Origin: Streptococcus sp. DTU_2020_1001019_1_SI_AUS_MUR_006
GTDB taxonomy: Bacteria; Bacillota; Bacilli; Lactobacillales; Streptococcaceae
DNA: 64,000 bases
NCBI RefSeq assembly: GCF_032340315.1
Contig: NZ_CP135436.1
Coordinates: 951,501-1,015,500, forward strand
Direction: 5' to 3'
Of the stretch, positions 37,717 to 47,439 are shown in pieces. The notes under the pieces are model-generated. The model was not told the origin of the DNA and did not search any database. It was given only the letters and a program-made list of their open reading frames with translations. Each line of letters starts with the position of its first letter. Position 1 is the stretch's first letter. The position numbers and the translations under genes were made by a program.

Positions 37717-38432
37717 ATGAAAAAACTTTGGCATTTGGGAGTCTATATCTTACTGGTATTTCTATCGGTTTATCTACCAGAGTTAGGGATTATGCATCTA
37801 ACTAAGTTTTTAGAATGGGGGATAGATGGCTATTATAGCATTTCAGCAGTTGGGGAAGTAACTCTTTTAGTTATGTTTGTTTGCTGGTTGAAAAAGAAAA
37901 AGATGCTCTATATTTTCGAAAAAAAGGGTTCAAAGAAGTCAAGATTCTTTTTCCTTGTAGCTGGTCTAGTGGCTACTTATTTTTATCGTCAATTAGTGGA
38001 TGCTTTTCAATTACAGTTTCATCACTTAATTGATAACAAGTATATCTTTCAAGACCTTCTTTCGACTTTATACTCCAATGGGCAACCAACTTTTCTATCA
38101 ACTGTTCTCAGTTTTAGTTTAATAGTAGTCGTCGCACCTATATTGGAGGAGATAGTTCTGAGAGGAATACCTTCTTTTCAAATTCCAAGTATTATCTGGA
38201 TGTTATCTTATCAGCTCTTATCTTTGGGCTCAGTCACTTGGTATTATCGCATCGTGATCCTATCAGTTTGATGTTTTATAGTTTAGGCGGTCTCTTCTAT
38301 GCCCTGATCTACCGTTGGACAAAGAATCTAAAGCTCACAATCCTTTGCCATAGTTTTTTCAACTTTCTCATTTATGCCAAGCCCATCTGGATATTTGTTT
38401 ATAATTATGTCTATTACCACTTTTTTAGATAG
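37717..38432 (+). pseudogene. Frameshifted CPBP (CAAX-type) membrane protease
   Basis: The first frame (ATG 37717) gives several membrane helices and the first CPBP motif EEIVLRG (near 38145), but then reads into an unrelated tail and stops at 38271. The expected second motif, ALIFGLSH, is encoded in another frame near 38213-38236 and continues without stops to 38432 (LVLSHRDPISLMFYSLGG...). The frame change needs a one-base deletion (or two-base insertion) between 38155 and 38190. Family members process or modify small peptides, often bacteriocin-immunity related. A sequencing error is possible. Confidence 0.8.
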
Positions 38433-38445
38433 TGGAAGGCAAAGA

Positions 38446-38477
38446 AAAAAGTGTTTGATCGGAGTCAAACACTTTTT
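38446..38477. terminator. Bidirectional terminator between the CPBP pseudogene and nusB
   Basis: AAAAAGTGTTTGA (38446-38458) pairs with TCAAACACTTTTT (38465-38477). Confidence 0.88.
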
Positions 38478-38486
38478 CTATATTAT

Positions 38487-38909
38487 TTAATCTTCTTCTG
38501 TCACAAATTGACTGAGGAGTCCATTGATGAAACGGGCTGACTTTTGATCTGAAAAGCTCTTAGCAAGTTCAATAGCTTCGTTAACAGCCACGAGCTGAGG
38601 AGTATCAAATGAAGTGATTTCAAAAACTCCTAGGCGTAGTAAATTCTTTTCTACCAAAGTCAGACGATCGATGGTCCAACCAGTTTTCAAATGTTGAGTG
38701 ATTTGTTTGTCCAGATCATCCTTCTTAGCTTGGACACCAGAAACGAGCTCTACAAGGAAGTTAGGAAGTTGTACGTCTGTATCTTCGCGATCATGTGTGT
38801 AGGCAAAGCGACAAGCAGTTTCTAGATCTGAACCATATTCAAGACTCATCAAGGCTTGGAAAGCACACTTACGTAGTTCACGTCTAGATTCTAATAATGG
38901 ACTAGTCAT
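38487..38909 (-). CDS. nusB: Transcription antitermination factor NusB
   Basis: 140 residues, all-helical NusB fold (RRELRKCAFQALMSLEYG at the start; LVAVNEAIELAKSFSDQKSARFINGLL near the end). With NusE/S10 it binds boxA RNA in rRNA operons. Overlaps the Asp23-family gene by eight bases in the efp-asp23-nusB operon. Confidence 0.96.
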   Translation of the reverse strand: MTSPLLESRRELRKCAFQALMSLEYGSDLETACRFAYTHDREDTDVQLPNFLVELVSGVQAKKDDLDKQITQHLKTGWTIDRLTLVEKNLLRLGVFEITSFDTPQLVAVNEAIELAKSFSDQKSARFINGLLSQFVTEED

Positions 38910-39291
38910 TGAGGAAGTCCTCGTCGAATAAGTCTTTCAATTCTGGTTTTGGTGTTTTATCTGGAACGATACCTGAAACGTGAATGTTGACAGCAGAGAT
39001 TTCAACATCAGCCATGTTACGGACAGCATCCTTAACAGCTTTCTGGATAGCCATAGCAACCTTAGGAACTTTGACACCGTACTCTAGGTAGAGGTAGATA
39101 TCAGCTGTGAGCTCATCGTTTGCTTCTTTTAGATATACGCCACGACCAAGAGAAAGTTTTGAAAGGGTGTCAGATACTGATTTGTTTGAAAAAGAGTGTA
39201 CGCCTTCAACTTTCGCAGTTGCAATAGCAATGATTTTTTCTAGTACACGTGGGGCGATGACGATTTCGCCAAGTTGTTCTTCAATTCCCAT
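38902..39291 (-). CDS. Asp23/Gls24-family envelope stress protein
   Basis: 129 residues. Family features: IVIAPRVLEKIIAIATAKVEGVHSF near the start and VPKVAMAIQKAVKDAVRNM. Housekeeping member always found with efp and nusB in Firmicutes (YqhY-type); YqhY in B. subtilis affects acetyl-CoA carboxylase activity, an interesting link to the neighbouring acc genes, but that is inference. Confidence 0.9.
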   Translation of the reverse strand: MGIEEQLGEIVIAPRVLEKIIAIATAKVEGVHSFSNKSVSDTLSKLSLGRGVYLKEANDELTADIYLYLEYGVKVPKVAMAIQKAVKDAVRNMADVEISAVNIHVSGIVPDKTPKPELKDLFDEDFLND

Positions 39292-39319
39292 AGAATGACC
39301 TCTTTCTAGTTTCTAGAGA

Positions 39320-39880
39320 TTAGGCGCGAGAAACGTAAGTTCCTTCTGCAGTGTTGATAATCAATTTTTGACCTGCTTCGATGAAATCTGGAACGTTCAC
39401 GACAAGACCAGTTTCCATTGTTGCTGGTTTACCAGAACCTGTAACAGTAGCACCTTTGATAGATGGTTGTGTTTCAGCAACTGTCAATTCAACAGTAGTT
39501 GGTACAGTTACACCGATTACTTCAGTTCCGTAGAATTGGATTTTTACATCTGAGTTTTCAAGGATGTAAAGCAATTCGTTTTCAACATTCACAACAGGAA
39601 TTTCGTATTGGTCATAAGTTTCTGTGTTCATGAAGTAAGCTGTGTCGTCCATTTTATACAAGTATTGAGCTGGAACTGTTTCGATGATTGCTTGCTCAAA
39701 TTTTTCTTCTGGGCGGTAGCTTGTTTCAAAAGTTGAACCAGTGCGGACATCACGCAATTTCATACGCATGATAGTGTTTCCTTTACCTGGTTTGTGGTGA
39801 CTAGCTTCCAAAACGCGGATCAATTTTCCTTCAGCTGTTTCAAAAGTCATACCAGCCTTTAGTTTACTTGCTTCAATCAT
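39320..39880 (-). CDS. efp: Elongation factor P
   Basis: 186 residues, three beta-barrel domains. The tip loop reads HHKPGKGNT with K33 at the position modified in other bacteria. It relieves ribosome stalling at polyproline. First gene of efp-asp23-nusB. A minus-strand TGGTAGAAT extended -10 lies about 40 bases upstream. Confidence 0.97.
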   Translation of the reverse strand: MIEASKLKAGMTFETAEGKLIRVLEASHHKPGKGNTIMRMKLRDVRTGSTFETSYRPEEKFEQAIIETVPAQYLYKMDDTAYFMNTETYDQYEIPVVNVENELLYILENSDVKIQFYGTEVIGVTVPTTVELTVAETQPSIKGATVTGSGKPATMETGLVVNVPDFIEAGQKLIINTAEGTYVSRA

Positions 39881-39966
39881 ATTTTTACCTCTTTAATAAA
39901 TATTATTACTCTTCATTCTACCATAAAATGGTCTGAAAATAAAGTCAAAATGGTTTTGAAAGATAC

Positions 39967-39993
39967 CAGAAGGGTAACATTAACCTTCTGGCT
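39967..39993 (-). terminator. Hairpin after gatB
   Basis: CCAGAAGG and CCTTCTGG pair around a short loop; on the minus strand the following run is only TATCTTTC, so termination may be weak. Confidence 0.5.
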
Positions 39994-40006
39994 GCTTTCC
40001 TTCCGC

Positions 40007-41449
40007 TTAATCTTCTTTTAACTTAGCCAATTCTTGGGCAAGTAGCTTGAGGGCGACTTGTGGGTTGGCTTGGCCTTTGGTCGCTTTCATGAGGAATCCT
40101 GTGAAGGCCTTGTCAGCGTTACGTTTTCCTGACTTGAAGTCGGCAACAGCGGCTTCGTTATCCGCAAAGACTTGATGAATAATTGGAATCAAAACATCAG
40201 GATCTGAGATTTGAACTAAACCAGCTTTTTCCACGTATTCACGCGCTCCACCACCATTTTTAGCTAGGTGAACAAAGACTTTCTTGGCAATCTTAGATGA
40301 AATCGTACCATCTTCGATGATAGCAATCATTTCAACCAAGTTTTCAGGTGTCAATTCGATTTGTTCCAGTGTCTTACCTTCGGCGTTCAAGAATTGAGCG
40401 ACTTCACCTTGGAGCCAGTTAGAAACTTGTTTGGCATCACCACCGAGGGCGACAGCTTTTTCAAAGAAATCAGAAGTGACTTTATTTGCAGTTAACTGGC
40501 TAGCGTCATAGTCTGACAAGCTGAGGTCAGAGACGTAGCGCGCACGGCGTTCTTTTGGAAACTCTGGTAACTCCGTACGCATTTCTTCAATCCACTCGTC
40601 AGAAATTTCAAAGAGAGGTAGGTCTGGTTCTGGGAAGTAACGGTAGTCAGCAGCACCTTCTTTGACACGCATGAGGATGGTTGCCTTGTTAGCTTCATCG
40701 TAACGGCGTGTTTCTTGGCGAATTTGACCACCAGAGCGAAGGATTTCAGCTTGACGTTGAACTTCGTATTCGAGACCCTTGCGAACATTTGAGAAGGAGT
40801 TGAGGTTCTTCAATTCAGTCTTGGTACCGAATTTTTCTTGACCATAAGGACGAAGGGAGATGTTAGCATCTACACGCATTGAACCTTCTTCCATCTTGAC
40901 GTCAGAAATACCAGCGTACTGGATGACTTCCTTGAGGGCAGTTAGGTAAGCATAGGCTTCCTCTGGTGAACGCATGTCTGCTTCAGATACGATTTCAATC
41001 AAAGGCACCCCTTGGCGGTTGAGGTCAACATAAGAGTAACCATCTGTACCATGGGTGTTTTTACCAGCGTCTTCTTCCAAGTGAGCACGTTCAATACCGA
41101 TTTTCTTAGTCGTACCATCTTCTAGTTCCACTTCAATCCAACCGTTGTAACCGATTGGTTCATCAAACTGAGAAATTTGGTAGGCTTTAGGATTATCAGG
41201 GTAGAAGTAGTTCTTGCGGTCAAAGTGCATCTTCTTATGGATGTCCATGTTAAGAGCGAGTGCAGCCTTGATACCAGCATCGACAACACCCTTATTGAGA
41301 ACTGGCAGAACTCCTGGGAAGGACCAGTCAATCACGTTAGTGTTGGCATTTTGGTCATTTCCAAAGTGGGCAGAAGTAGGTGAGAAGATTTTTGAATTGG
41401 TGTTGAGCTCTACGTGGACTTCAAGTCCAATGACTGTTTCAAAGTTCAT
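40007..41449 (-). CDS. gatB: Aspartyl/glutamyl-tRNA amidotransferase subunit B
   Basis: 480 residues. GatB signature near the N-terminus ([22 protein letters not shown]) and [16 protein letters not shown]-terminal YqeY/tail domain for tRNA binding. Phosphorylates and, with GatA, amidates Glu-tRNA-Gln. Overlaps gatA by one base. Confidence 0.97.
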   Translation of the reverse strand: MNFETVIGLEVHVELNTNSKIFSPTSAHFGNDQNANTNVIDWSFPGVLPVLNKGVVDAGIKAALALNMDIHKKMHFDRKNYFYPDNPKAYQISQFDEPIGYNGWIEVELEDGTTKKIGIERAHLEEDAGKNTHGTDGYSYVDLNRQGVPLIEIVSEADMRSPEEAYAYLTALKEVIQYAGISDVKMEEGSMRVDANISLRPYGQEKFGTKTELKNLNSFSNVRKGLEYEVQRQAEILRSGGQIRQETRRYDEANKATILMRVKEGAADYRYFPEPDLPLFEISDEWIEEMRTELPEFPKERRARYVSDLSLSDYDASQLTANKVTSDFFEKAVALGGDAKQVSNWLQGEVAQFLNAEGKTLEQIELTPENLVEMIAIIEDGTISSKIAKKVFVHLAKNGGGAREYVEKAGLVQISDPDVLIPIIHQVFADNEAAVADFKSGKRNADKAFTGFLMKATKGQANPQVALKLLAQELAKLKED

Positions 41450-42915
41450 TAGTTATCACCTCCAAAAATCACAGGTTGTTGTTTGTGGTAGTCTGTTGTT
41501 GCCTCAAAAGCAGCAGCAGCTTGGTAGATAGTTTCTTCAGAGTATTTAGGACCGATCAATTGGAGTCCTACTGGTAGACCTTGAACAAATCCAGCAGGAA
41601 TAGAAATCCCTGGTAGACCAGCTAAGTTGACAGGAATTGTCAAGAGGTCAGCCAAGTACATAGCAACTGGATCATGGTTGAGCGAATCCAAGTCGTAGGC
41701 AACGCTAGGAGCAGTTGGTCCCAAAATCAAGTCATAATCCGCAAAGACTTTTTCGAAATCTTGAATGATAAGGGTACGAACCTGACCAGCCTTCTTGTAG
41801 TAAGCATCATAGTAACCTGATGAAAGGCTGAAAGTCCCTAGCATGATACGGCGTTTCACCTCTTCACCGAAACCTTGGCTACGGCTGTTTACATAGATTT
41901 CATCAAGATTAGTCGCATCCTCTGCACGATAGCCGTAACGGATACCGTCAAAGCGTTGCAAGTTTGATGAAGCTTCAGATGAAGCGATAATGTAGTAAAC
42001 GGCAACACCGTATTTAGAGTGAGGAAGGCTGACTTCTTCAACGATGGCACCAAGTTTTTCAAAGTGTTTAGCGGCGTTCAGGATAGTTTCCTTAACTTCT
42101 GGGTCAATCCCTTCACCAAGGTATTCCTTAGGCAAAGCAATTTTCATGCCCTTGATGTCTTGACCGATTTTTGAAGTAAAGTCAGCGATGCGGACAGGAG
42201 CAGAAGTAGAGTCTTTGGCGTCTTCGCTGGCAATAGCGTTGAGCAAGAGAGCATTTTCCTTAACAGTTGGTGCGAAAGGTCCAATCTGGTCTAATGAGCT
42301 ACCGAAGGCAATGAGACCGAAACGAGAAACCGTTCCGTAGGTCGGTTTGAGACCAACAATCCCGTTGAAGGCAGCAGGTTGGCGGATAGAACCACCAGTA
42401 TCAGAACCAAGTGACAAGCGGACTTGTCCTGAAGCTACGGCTGCGGCAGAACCACTGGATGAACCACCAGGAACCTTTGTCTGGTCCCAAGCATTTTTAG
42501 TGGCACCATAGTGAGAAGTTTCACCTGATCCACCCATGGCAAATTCGTCCATGTTGGTTTTTCCAACGACAATCATGCCTTTCGCTTTTGCATTAGCAAC
42601 AGCTGTTGCATCAAAGATAGGCTCATAGTTATAGAGCATTTTTGAGGCAGCAGTTGTCAGGATACCGTCTGTAGAGATATTATCCTTAACAGCAAGCGGA
42701 ATTCCTGAAAGGACATTGTCAGCGTCAATTCCAGCTTCATCAATAGCTTTGGCTTGAGCAAGAGCTTGCTCTTCAGCGATGGTAACAAAAGCGTTGATAG
42801 CCTCTTCGCGCGCCTTGATATCTTCAAGCGTTGCTTGCGTTAGTTCGGTTGCAGAAATTTCCTTAGATACAAGGAGGTTGTGCAACTCTTCAATCGTTTT
42901 ATTGTTAAAAGTCAT
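41449..42915 (-). CDS. gatA: Aspartyl/glutamyl-tRNA amidotransferase subunit A
   Basis: 488 residues, amidase-signature enzyme with the glycine/serine-rich stretch [27 protein letters not shown] (Lys-cisSer-Ser triad). Releases ammonia from glutamine for transamidation. Overlaps gatC by one base. Confidence 0.97.
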   Translation of the reverse strand: MTFNNKTIEELHNLLVSKEISATELTQATLEDIKAREEAINAFVTIAEEQALAQAKAIDEAGIDADNVLSGIPLAVKDNISTDGILTTAASKMLYNYEPIFDATAVANAKAKGMIVVGKTNMDEFAMGGSGETSHYGATKNAWDQTKVPGGSSSGSAAAVASGQVRLSLGSDTGGSIRQPAAFNGIVGLKPTYGTVSRFGLIAFGSSLDQIGPFAPTVKENALLLNAIASEDAKDSTSAPVRIADFTSKIGQDIKGMKIALPKEYLGEGIDPEVKETILNAAKHFEKLGAIVEEVSLPHSKYGVAVYYIIASSEASSNLQRFDGIRYGYRAEDATNLDEIYVNSRSQGFGEEVKRRIMLGTFSLSSGYYDAYYKKAGQVRTLIIQDFEKVFADYDLILGPTAPSVAYDLDSLNHDPVAMYLADLLTIPVNLAGLPGISIPAGFVQGLPVGLQLIGPKYSEETIYQAAAAFEATTDYHKQQPVIFGGDN

Positions 42916-43217
42916 TAGGCATCTCCTCCATCATCCAGAATAGCTGGTACCTTGATATAGTAGTTATCTTTTTCAGGTACATTTTTAAATAAGCGATCAC
43001 GGTCAGTTCCTTCTTCGGCTACGTCTGGGCGAAGAACGGTCTTGCGATCTGCCATGGTAGTCGTTGCTTCAACACCAGTAGTGTCGACTTCGCCCAGCAA
43101 TTCGACCATATCAACAATTTTTGAGAGTGTTGTCGCAAACTCAGCAGTTTCTTCTTCTGAGAATTTTAATTTTGAAAGATTGGCAACGTGAGTTACCTCT
43201 TCTTGCGTAATTTTCAT
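42915..43217 (-). CDS. gatC: Aspartyl/glutamyl-tRNA amidotransferase subunit C
   Basis: 100 residues from the ATG at 43215-43217 (gaaagga upstream); a longer in-frame extension has no ribosome binding site. Wraps GatA and stabilises the complex ([21 protein letters not shown]). First gene of gatCAB; a TGGTAAAAT extended -10 lies about 45 bases upstream. Confidence 0.96.
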   Translation of the reverse strand: MKITQEEVTHVANLSKLKFSEEETAEFATTLSKIVDMVELLGEVDTTGVEATTTMADRKTVLRPDVAEEGTDRDRLFKNVPEKDNYYIKVPAILDDGGDA

Positions 43218-43311
43218 CTGGTATCCTTTCGTGAAATGATGATTATTTATCTGTTCTATTTTACCATATTTTCCTATAAATAAGGGAGGCGGAACTGAAA
43301 AGAAATAGAAA

Positions 43312-43340
43312 TTGAAAAAAATGCTAAAATCCGATATAAT
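43312..43340 (+). promoter_or_regulatory. prfC promoter
   Basis: TTGAAA (43312-43317), 17-base spacer, TATAAT (43335-43340). Confidence 0.82.
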
Positions 43341-43429
43341 GGAGTGTTGAAAGGAATGGTAAAATCCAATGTAGAAATCATTCTTAGCCATTGAAACAAG
43401 AAAAATAGAGAATCAAAGAAAGAGAACTT

Positions 43430-44974
43430 ATGAATATTCAAGAAGAAATTAAGAAACGTCGTACCTTTGCCATTATCTCTCACCCGGACGCGGGGAAAAC
43501 AACCATCACTGAGCAATTGCTCTACTTTGGGGGCGAGATTCGTGAGGCTGGTACTGTAAAAGGAAAGAAAACAGGGACTTTTGCCAAGTCTGACTGGATG
43601 GATATCGAGAAACAACGTGGGATTTCGGTAACCTCATCTGTCATGCAGTTTGACTATGATGGCAAGCGTGTGAATATCCTAGACACGCCAGGGCACGAGG
43701 ACTTCTCAGAAGATACCTATCGGACCTTGATGGCGGTGGATGCTGCGGTCATGGTAGTGGACTCTGCCAAGGGTATCGAGGCCCAAACCAAGAAATTATT
43801 TGAGGTTGTCAAACACCGCGGGATTCCAGTCTTTACCTTTATGAACAAGCTGGACCGTGACGGTCGTGAACCACTAGATCTCTTGCAAGAATTGGAAGAA
43901 GTCTTGGGCATAGCTAGCTACCCGATGAACTGGCCAATCGGGATGGGGAAAGCCTTTGAAGGTTTGTATGACCTTTATAACCAACGTTTAGAGCTCTATA
44001 AAGGGGATGAACGCTTTGCTAGTCTGGAAGATGGGGACAAGCTATTTGCTAGCAACCCATTCTACGAGCAAGTCAAGGATGACATCGAGCTCTTGCAAGA
44101 AGCTGGAAATGAATTCTCAGAAGAAGCCATCCTTGCGGGTGAATTAACACCAGTATTCTTTGGTTCAGCCCTCACTAACTTTGGGGTGCAGACCTTCCTT
44201 GAGACCTTCCTTAAGTTTGCTCCAGAACCACATGGACACAAGAAAACAGATGGCGAAATTGTGGATCCTTATGACAAGGATTTCTCAGGATTTGTCTTTA
44301 AAATCCAAGCCAACATGGACCCTCGTCACCGTGACCGTATTGCCTTTGTTCGAATCGTATCGGGTGAATTCGAGCGTGGTATGAGTGTTAATCTCCCTCG
44401 TACTGGTAAGGGAGCTAAGCTGTCAAATGTTACTCAGTTTATGGCGGAAAGTCGTGAAAATGTGACCAATGCCGTGGCAGGTGATATTATCGGAGTTTAC
44501 GATACTGGTACTTATCAGGTGGGAGATACTTTGACAGTTGGGAAAAACAAATTTGAATTTGAACCACTGCCAACCTTTACTCCTGAGATTTTCATGAAAG
44601 TTTCTGCTAAGAACGTCATGAAACAAAAATCTTTCCACAAGGGGATTGAGCAATTGGTGCAAGAGGGAGCTATTCAGCTTTATAAGAATTACCAAACAGG
44701 CGAGTACATGCTAGGAGCTGTTGGTCAACTCCAGTTTGAAGTCTTTAAGCACCGTATGGAAGGCGAGTACAATGCTGAAGTAGTCATGAGCCCAATGGGT
44801 AAAAAGACTGTTCGTTGGATCAAGCCTGAGGACTTGGATGAACGGATGTCATCAAGCCGAAATATCTTGGCCAAAGACCGTTTTGACCAGCCAGTCTTCC
44901 TCTTTGAGAATGACTTTGCCCTCCGCTGGTTTGCGGACAAGTATCCAGATGTAGAGTTGGAGGAGAAGATGTAA
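43430..44974 (+). CDS. prfC: Peptide chain release factor 3
   Basis: 514 residues, translational GTPase: P-loop SHPDAGKTT (near 18-26), switch region [18 protein letters not shown] and NKLDRDG. Recycles RF1/RF2 after peptide release. Divergent from gatCAB. There is no strong terminator directly after it; instead hairpin 44982-45014 and the repeat array begin. Confidence 0.97.
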   Translation: MNIQEEIKKRRTFAIISHPDAGKTTITEQLLYFGGEIREAGTVKGKKTGTFAKSDWMDIEKQRGISVTSSVMQFDYDGKRVNILDTPGHEDFSEDTYRTLMAVDAAVMVVDSAKGIEAQTKKLFEVVKHRGIPVFTFMNKLDRDGREPLDLLQELEEVLGIASYPMNWPIGMGKAFEGLYDLYNQRLELYKGDERFASLEDGDKLFASNPFYEQVKDDIELLQEAGNEFSEEAILAGELTPVFFGSALTNFGVQTFLETFLKFAPEPHGHKKTDGEIVDPYDKDFSGFVFKIQANMDPRHRDRIAFVRIVSGEFERGMSVNLPRTGKGAKLSNVTQFMAESRENVTNAVAGDIIGVYDTGTYQVGDTLTVGKNKFEFEPLPTFTPEIFMKVSAKNVMKQKSFHKGIEQLVQEGAIQLYKNYQTGEYMLGAVGQLQFEVFKHRMEGEYNAEVVMSPMGKKTVRWIKPEDLDERMSSSRNILAKDRFDQPVFLFENDFALRWFADKYPDVELEEKM

Positions 44975-44981
44975 CTCAGTA

Positions 44982-45014
44982 CCAACAATTGGAACTAAAG
45001 TTCCTAATTGTTGG
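44982..45014 (+). other. Hairpin after prfC without T-run
   Basis: CCAACAATTGGAAC pairs with GTTCCTAATTGTTGG (one bulge) around taaa. Followed by a second hairpin GCTAGTCGC/GCGAACTAGC (about 45017-45041). Neither has a T-run, so transcription from prfC may continue into the array. Confidence 0.6.
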
Positions 45015-45039
45015 ACGCTAGTCGCTATTTGGCGAACTA

Positions 45040-45945
45040 GCTAACTGCCTTACTAACTGAGTTTTACAAATGGAATCGATTTGTAAAACTCAGTGTCGTA
45101 ATCTAATAATCGGTAACTGCTATTGCTGTTTACCTAAACGCTTCATTAGGAAAAATCCGCGAATGGTTTTGATTCGTGGATTTTCCCGTCGTAAGGGGTA
45201 GTAAGTGGTCTAGCTACCTGCCTTACTAACTACGTTTGGCAAATAGAATCGATTTGCCAAACTCCGTGTCGTAATCTAATAAATGGTAACCGCTATGGCA
45301 GTTCACCTAAACGCTTCACTAGGCAAAGTCCACGAATGGTATCGATTCGTGGATTTTTCCGTCGTAATGGTAAGGAAGCGGTCTAGCTACCTGCCTTACT
45401 AACTGCGTTTGGCAAATGAAATTGATTTGCTAAACTCCGTGTCGTAGTTCAGTAAATTTATGTGGTTGTATAACAATCTAAGTAACTAACGCCAAGTTTC
45501 TATAGAACTTGGCTAGGCGCTCCACTAGTAAAGTTTTACGAATATTATCGATTCGTAAAACTTTACATCGTGATGGGTAGAAAGTGGCCTGATTGCCTTA
45601 CTAACTCATCGACGAAAAATAATCGTTTTCTCCTCTTCGTGTCGTAATCTATCAATTGGTAACCGTTAAGGCGATTTGCCTAAACGCTTCACTAGGCAAA
45701 ACCCGCGAATGGTTTTGATTCGTGGATTTTTCCGTCGTAATGGCAAGGAAGCAAAGTGTCTGCCTATCTCACTAACTTCGTTTGGCAAATATGATCGATT
45801 TGCTAAACTCCGTGTTGTAGTGTAACAATCGGTAACCGCTATGGCAGTTTGCCTAGTAACAGAAAGGAAGCGGTCTAGCTGCCTGCCTTTCTAACTGCGT
45901 TTGGCAAATAGAATTGATTTGTAAAACTGTGTGTCCTAATGAAAA
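45040..45945. repeat. Tandem array of hairpin-rich ~170-base units downstream of prfC
   Basis: About five and a half diverged units (starting near 45040, 45213, 45385, 45588, 45755 and 45876; period about 170-200, fifth unit shortened to about 120). Each full unit has a GCCTTACTAACT word, a long 'A' hairpin (e.g. GTTTGGCAAAT/ATTTGCCAAAC at 45234-45262), GTGTCGTAATCTA, GGTAAC...ACCTAAACGCTTCACTAGG, a long 'B' hairpin (e.g. 45329-45353) and CGTCGTAATGG. The clear A and B stems all carry seven-base loops. No open reading frame fits it. It lies between prfC and the arc operon. I do not recognise it as BOX, RUP or SPRITE. Confidence 0.85.
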
Positions 45946-45985
45946 AAGAGTGCCTGAGTTGGTAACTTACCTTAAAACTATTGCA

Positions 45986-46017
45986 AAAAGCCAAGAAAAT
46001 CCCTTCCTTGGCTTTTG
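45986..46017 (+). terminator. Terminator at the end of the array
   Basis: AAAAGCCAAG (45986-45995) pairs with CTTGGCTTTT (46007-46016): the first good rho-independent terminator on the plus strand after prfC. Confidence 0.82.
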
Positions 46018-46050
46018 TTGTAGCTTGCTATTCAAAATTTTCCTAATTTT

Positions 46051-46085
46051 CCTAAAACTCCGTCCCGATTTGGGACGGAGTTTAG
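46051..46085. terminator. Strong hairpin between the array and arcT
   Basis: CTAAAACTCCGTCCC and GGGACGGAGTTTAG form a near-perfect stem around gattt. On the minus strand it follows arcT directly and can terminate the arc operon. Confidence 0.75.
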
Positions 46086-46093
46086 GAGGTCTT

Positions 46094-47422
46094 TTAGGTC
46101 GCTAATCGGTAAACAGCTTCAGCATAGATATCCATAGCATGATAGAGATCATCTAAGATAGCATATTCATTTGCTTGGTGTTCTGTTTGCTCTCTTCCTG
46201 GGAAGAGGGCACCAAAAGCGACACAGTTTGGCATGGTACGTGCAAAGGTTGCGCCGCCAGATGATAGAGCGGGACTATTGTCACCAGTTTTTTCTTCATA
46301 AACCTGCATGAGTGTAGTGACGAGCATACTATCTCTTGCCACGTAAAGTGGCGCTAGGTAGTCAAATTCTTGGTAGCTAAGTTGGTAAGCTTTTGCGCGC
46401 TCTTTCAGCTGATGAACAAGGGCATCCTTGTCTGCAAGGACTGGGATTCGGATATCAATTCGAATCTCAGAACTTTCGGGAGTAATGGTTAAGGCGGCCA
46501 CATTAAAGGATAAATGTCCAGAAGGCTGGTCGCTGATATCACCAAAGATTCCTTTTCCTTGACCATCTTGACCAACTTCTTTGGCAAGAAATGTAAGTGC
46601 AGGATGGGATTGAATAGAATCAAGGATGGTGGCTAGACGAATGACTGCATTAATCCCTTGACTGGCATCCTTGGCATGCTTAGATAGTCCTAGAACAGTA
46701 AGGGACTGATCATTTTGTTGATAATCATAACAAGCAACTACTAGACCTTCTTGGAGTTGTTCCATAAGTGGTCCTTGATAAGTTGCCTTATCAGGTACGA
46801 CATTAAAGGCTCCACCTATATCTAAGGAGAGTTGTTCTGACCCAGGTCCATGAAGTTTGACTTGAAGGAGCCCTTTTTCTGCATAGGTTAATGGGAATGA
46901 TGAGTCAGGAGCAAATCCCATGCTGGCCTGTTCTTCAATGGCATTATATCTTGCCATACAACGCCAAAGGGTTTCTTCATCAGTACCAAATATGAAACGA
47001 ACCCGTTTTTTGAATTGAATTCCTTGGTCAAGCAAGCTTTTGACTGCGTAAAGGGCTGCAAGAGAAGGTCCTTTATCATCCTGCGCACCCCGACCATAAA
47101 TCCGTCCATCTCTGATACTAGCTTCAAATGGAGGAGTTTCCCAGTCTGTCAAATCGCCTGCAGGAACGACATCTAGGTGGCAGAGGATAGCAAGGAGATC
47201 CCCCTCACCAACTTCTGCATAACCATAATATCCTTGAGGATCCAGATAGGTTTTAAAACCAAGTTCTTGACACAAGTCCAGAGTTTTTTTCAGGACATCT
47301 TGAATGGCTTGACCAAAGGGAGTGCCATTTTCGCCTTCATTGAGAACAGAAGGATAAGAGATGATTGTTTTCAAACTTTGAAGAAAATCTTCTTTGATTG
47401 ATTCTGTAATATAGGATTTCAT
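46094..47422 (-). CDS. arcT: M20-family dipeptidase of the arginine deiminase operon (ArcT, PepV-like)
   Basis: 442 residues from MKSYITES (ATG at 47420-47422, after gagggaaa); the upstream extension belongs to arcD sequence. Zn-peptidase motifs: LCHLDVVPAG, GRGAQDDKGP and the C-terminal SSGGATFARTMPN. Probably releases arginine from short peptides for the pathway. In other streptococci the fifth arc gene carries the same annotation. Last gene of arcA-argF-arcC-arcD-arcT. Confidence 0.88.
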   Translation of the reverse strand: MKSYITESIKEDFLQSLKTIISYPSVLNEGENGTPFGQAIQDVLKKTLDLCQELGFKTYLDPQGYYGYAEVGEGDLLAILCHLDVVPAGDLTDWETPPFEASIRDGRIYGRGAQDDKGPSLAALYAVKSLLDQGIQFKKRVRFIFGTDEETLWRCMARYNAIEEQASMGFAPDSSFPLTYAEKGLLQVKLHGPGSEQLSLDIGGAFNVVPDKATYQGPLMEQLQEGLVVACYDYQQNDQSLTVLGLSKHAKDASQGINAVIRLATILDSIQSHPALTFLAKEVGQDGQGKGIFGDISDQPSGHLSFNVAALTITPESSEIRIDIRIPVLADKDALVHQLKERAKAYQLSYQEFDYLAPLYVARDSMLVTTLMQVYEEKTGDNSPALSSGGATFARTMPNCVAFGALFPGREQTEHQANEYAILDDLYHAMDIYAEAVYRLAT

Positions 47423-47439
47423 CCGTATTTCCCTCTTTA

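Noticed and set aside
45040..45945. The repeat array as a CRISPR locus
   Set aside because: Units are about 170 bases, diverged along their length and full of palindromes; there are no short identical repeats with unique spacers and no cas genes.
45040..45945. The repeat array as an integron-type attC cassette array
   Set aside because: No integrase and no cassette open reading frames. The R' and R'' core site consensus is not met, and the stems are near-perfect without extrahelical bases.
45914..46105. 63-residue open reading frame after the array
   Set aside because: No good ribosome binding site; it runs through two terminator hairpins and into the arcT stop region on the other strand.
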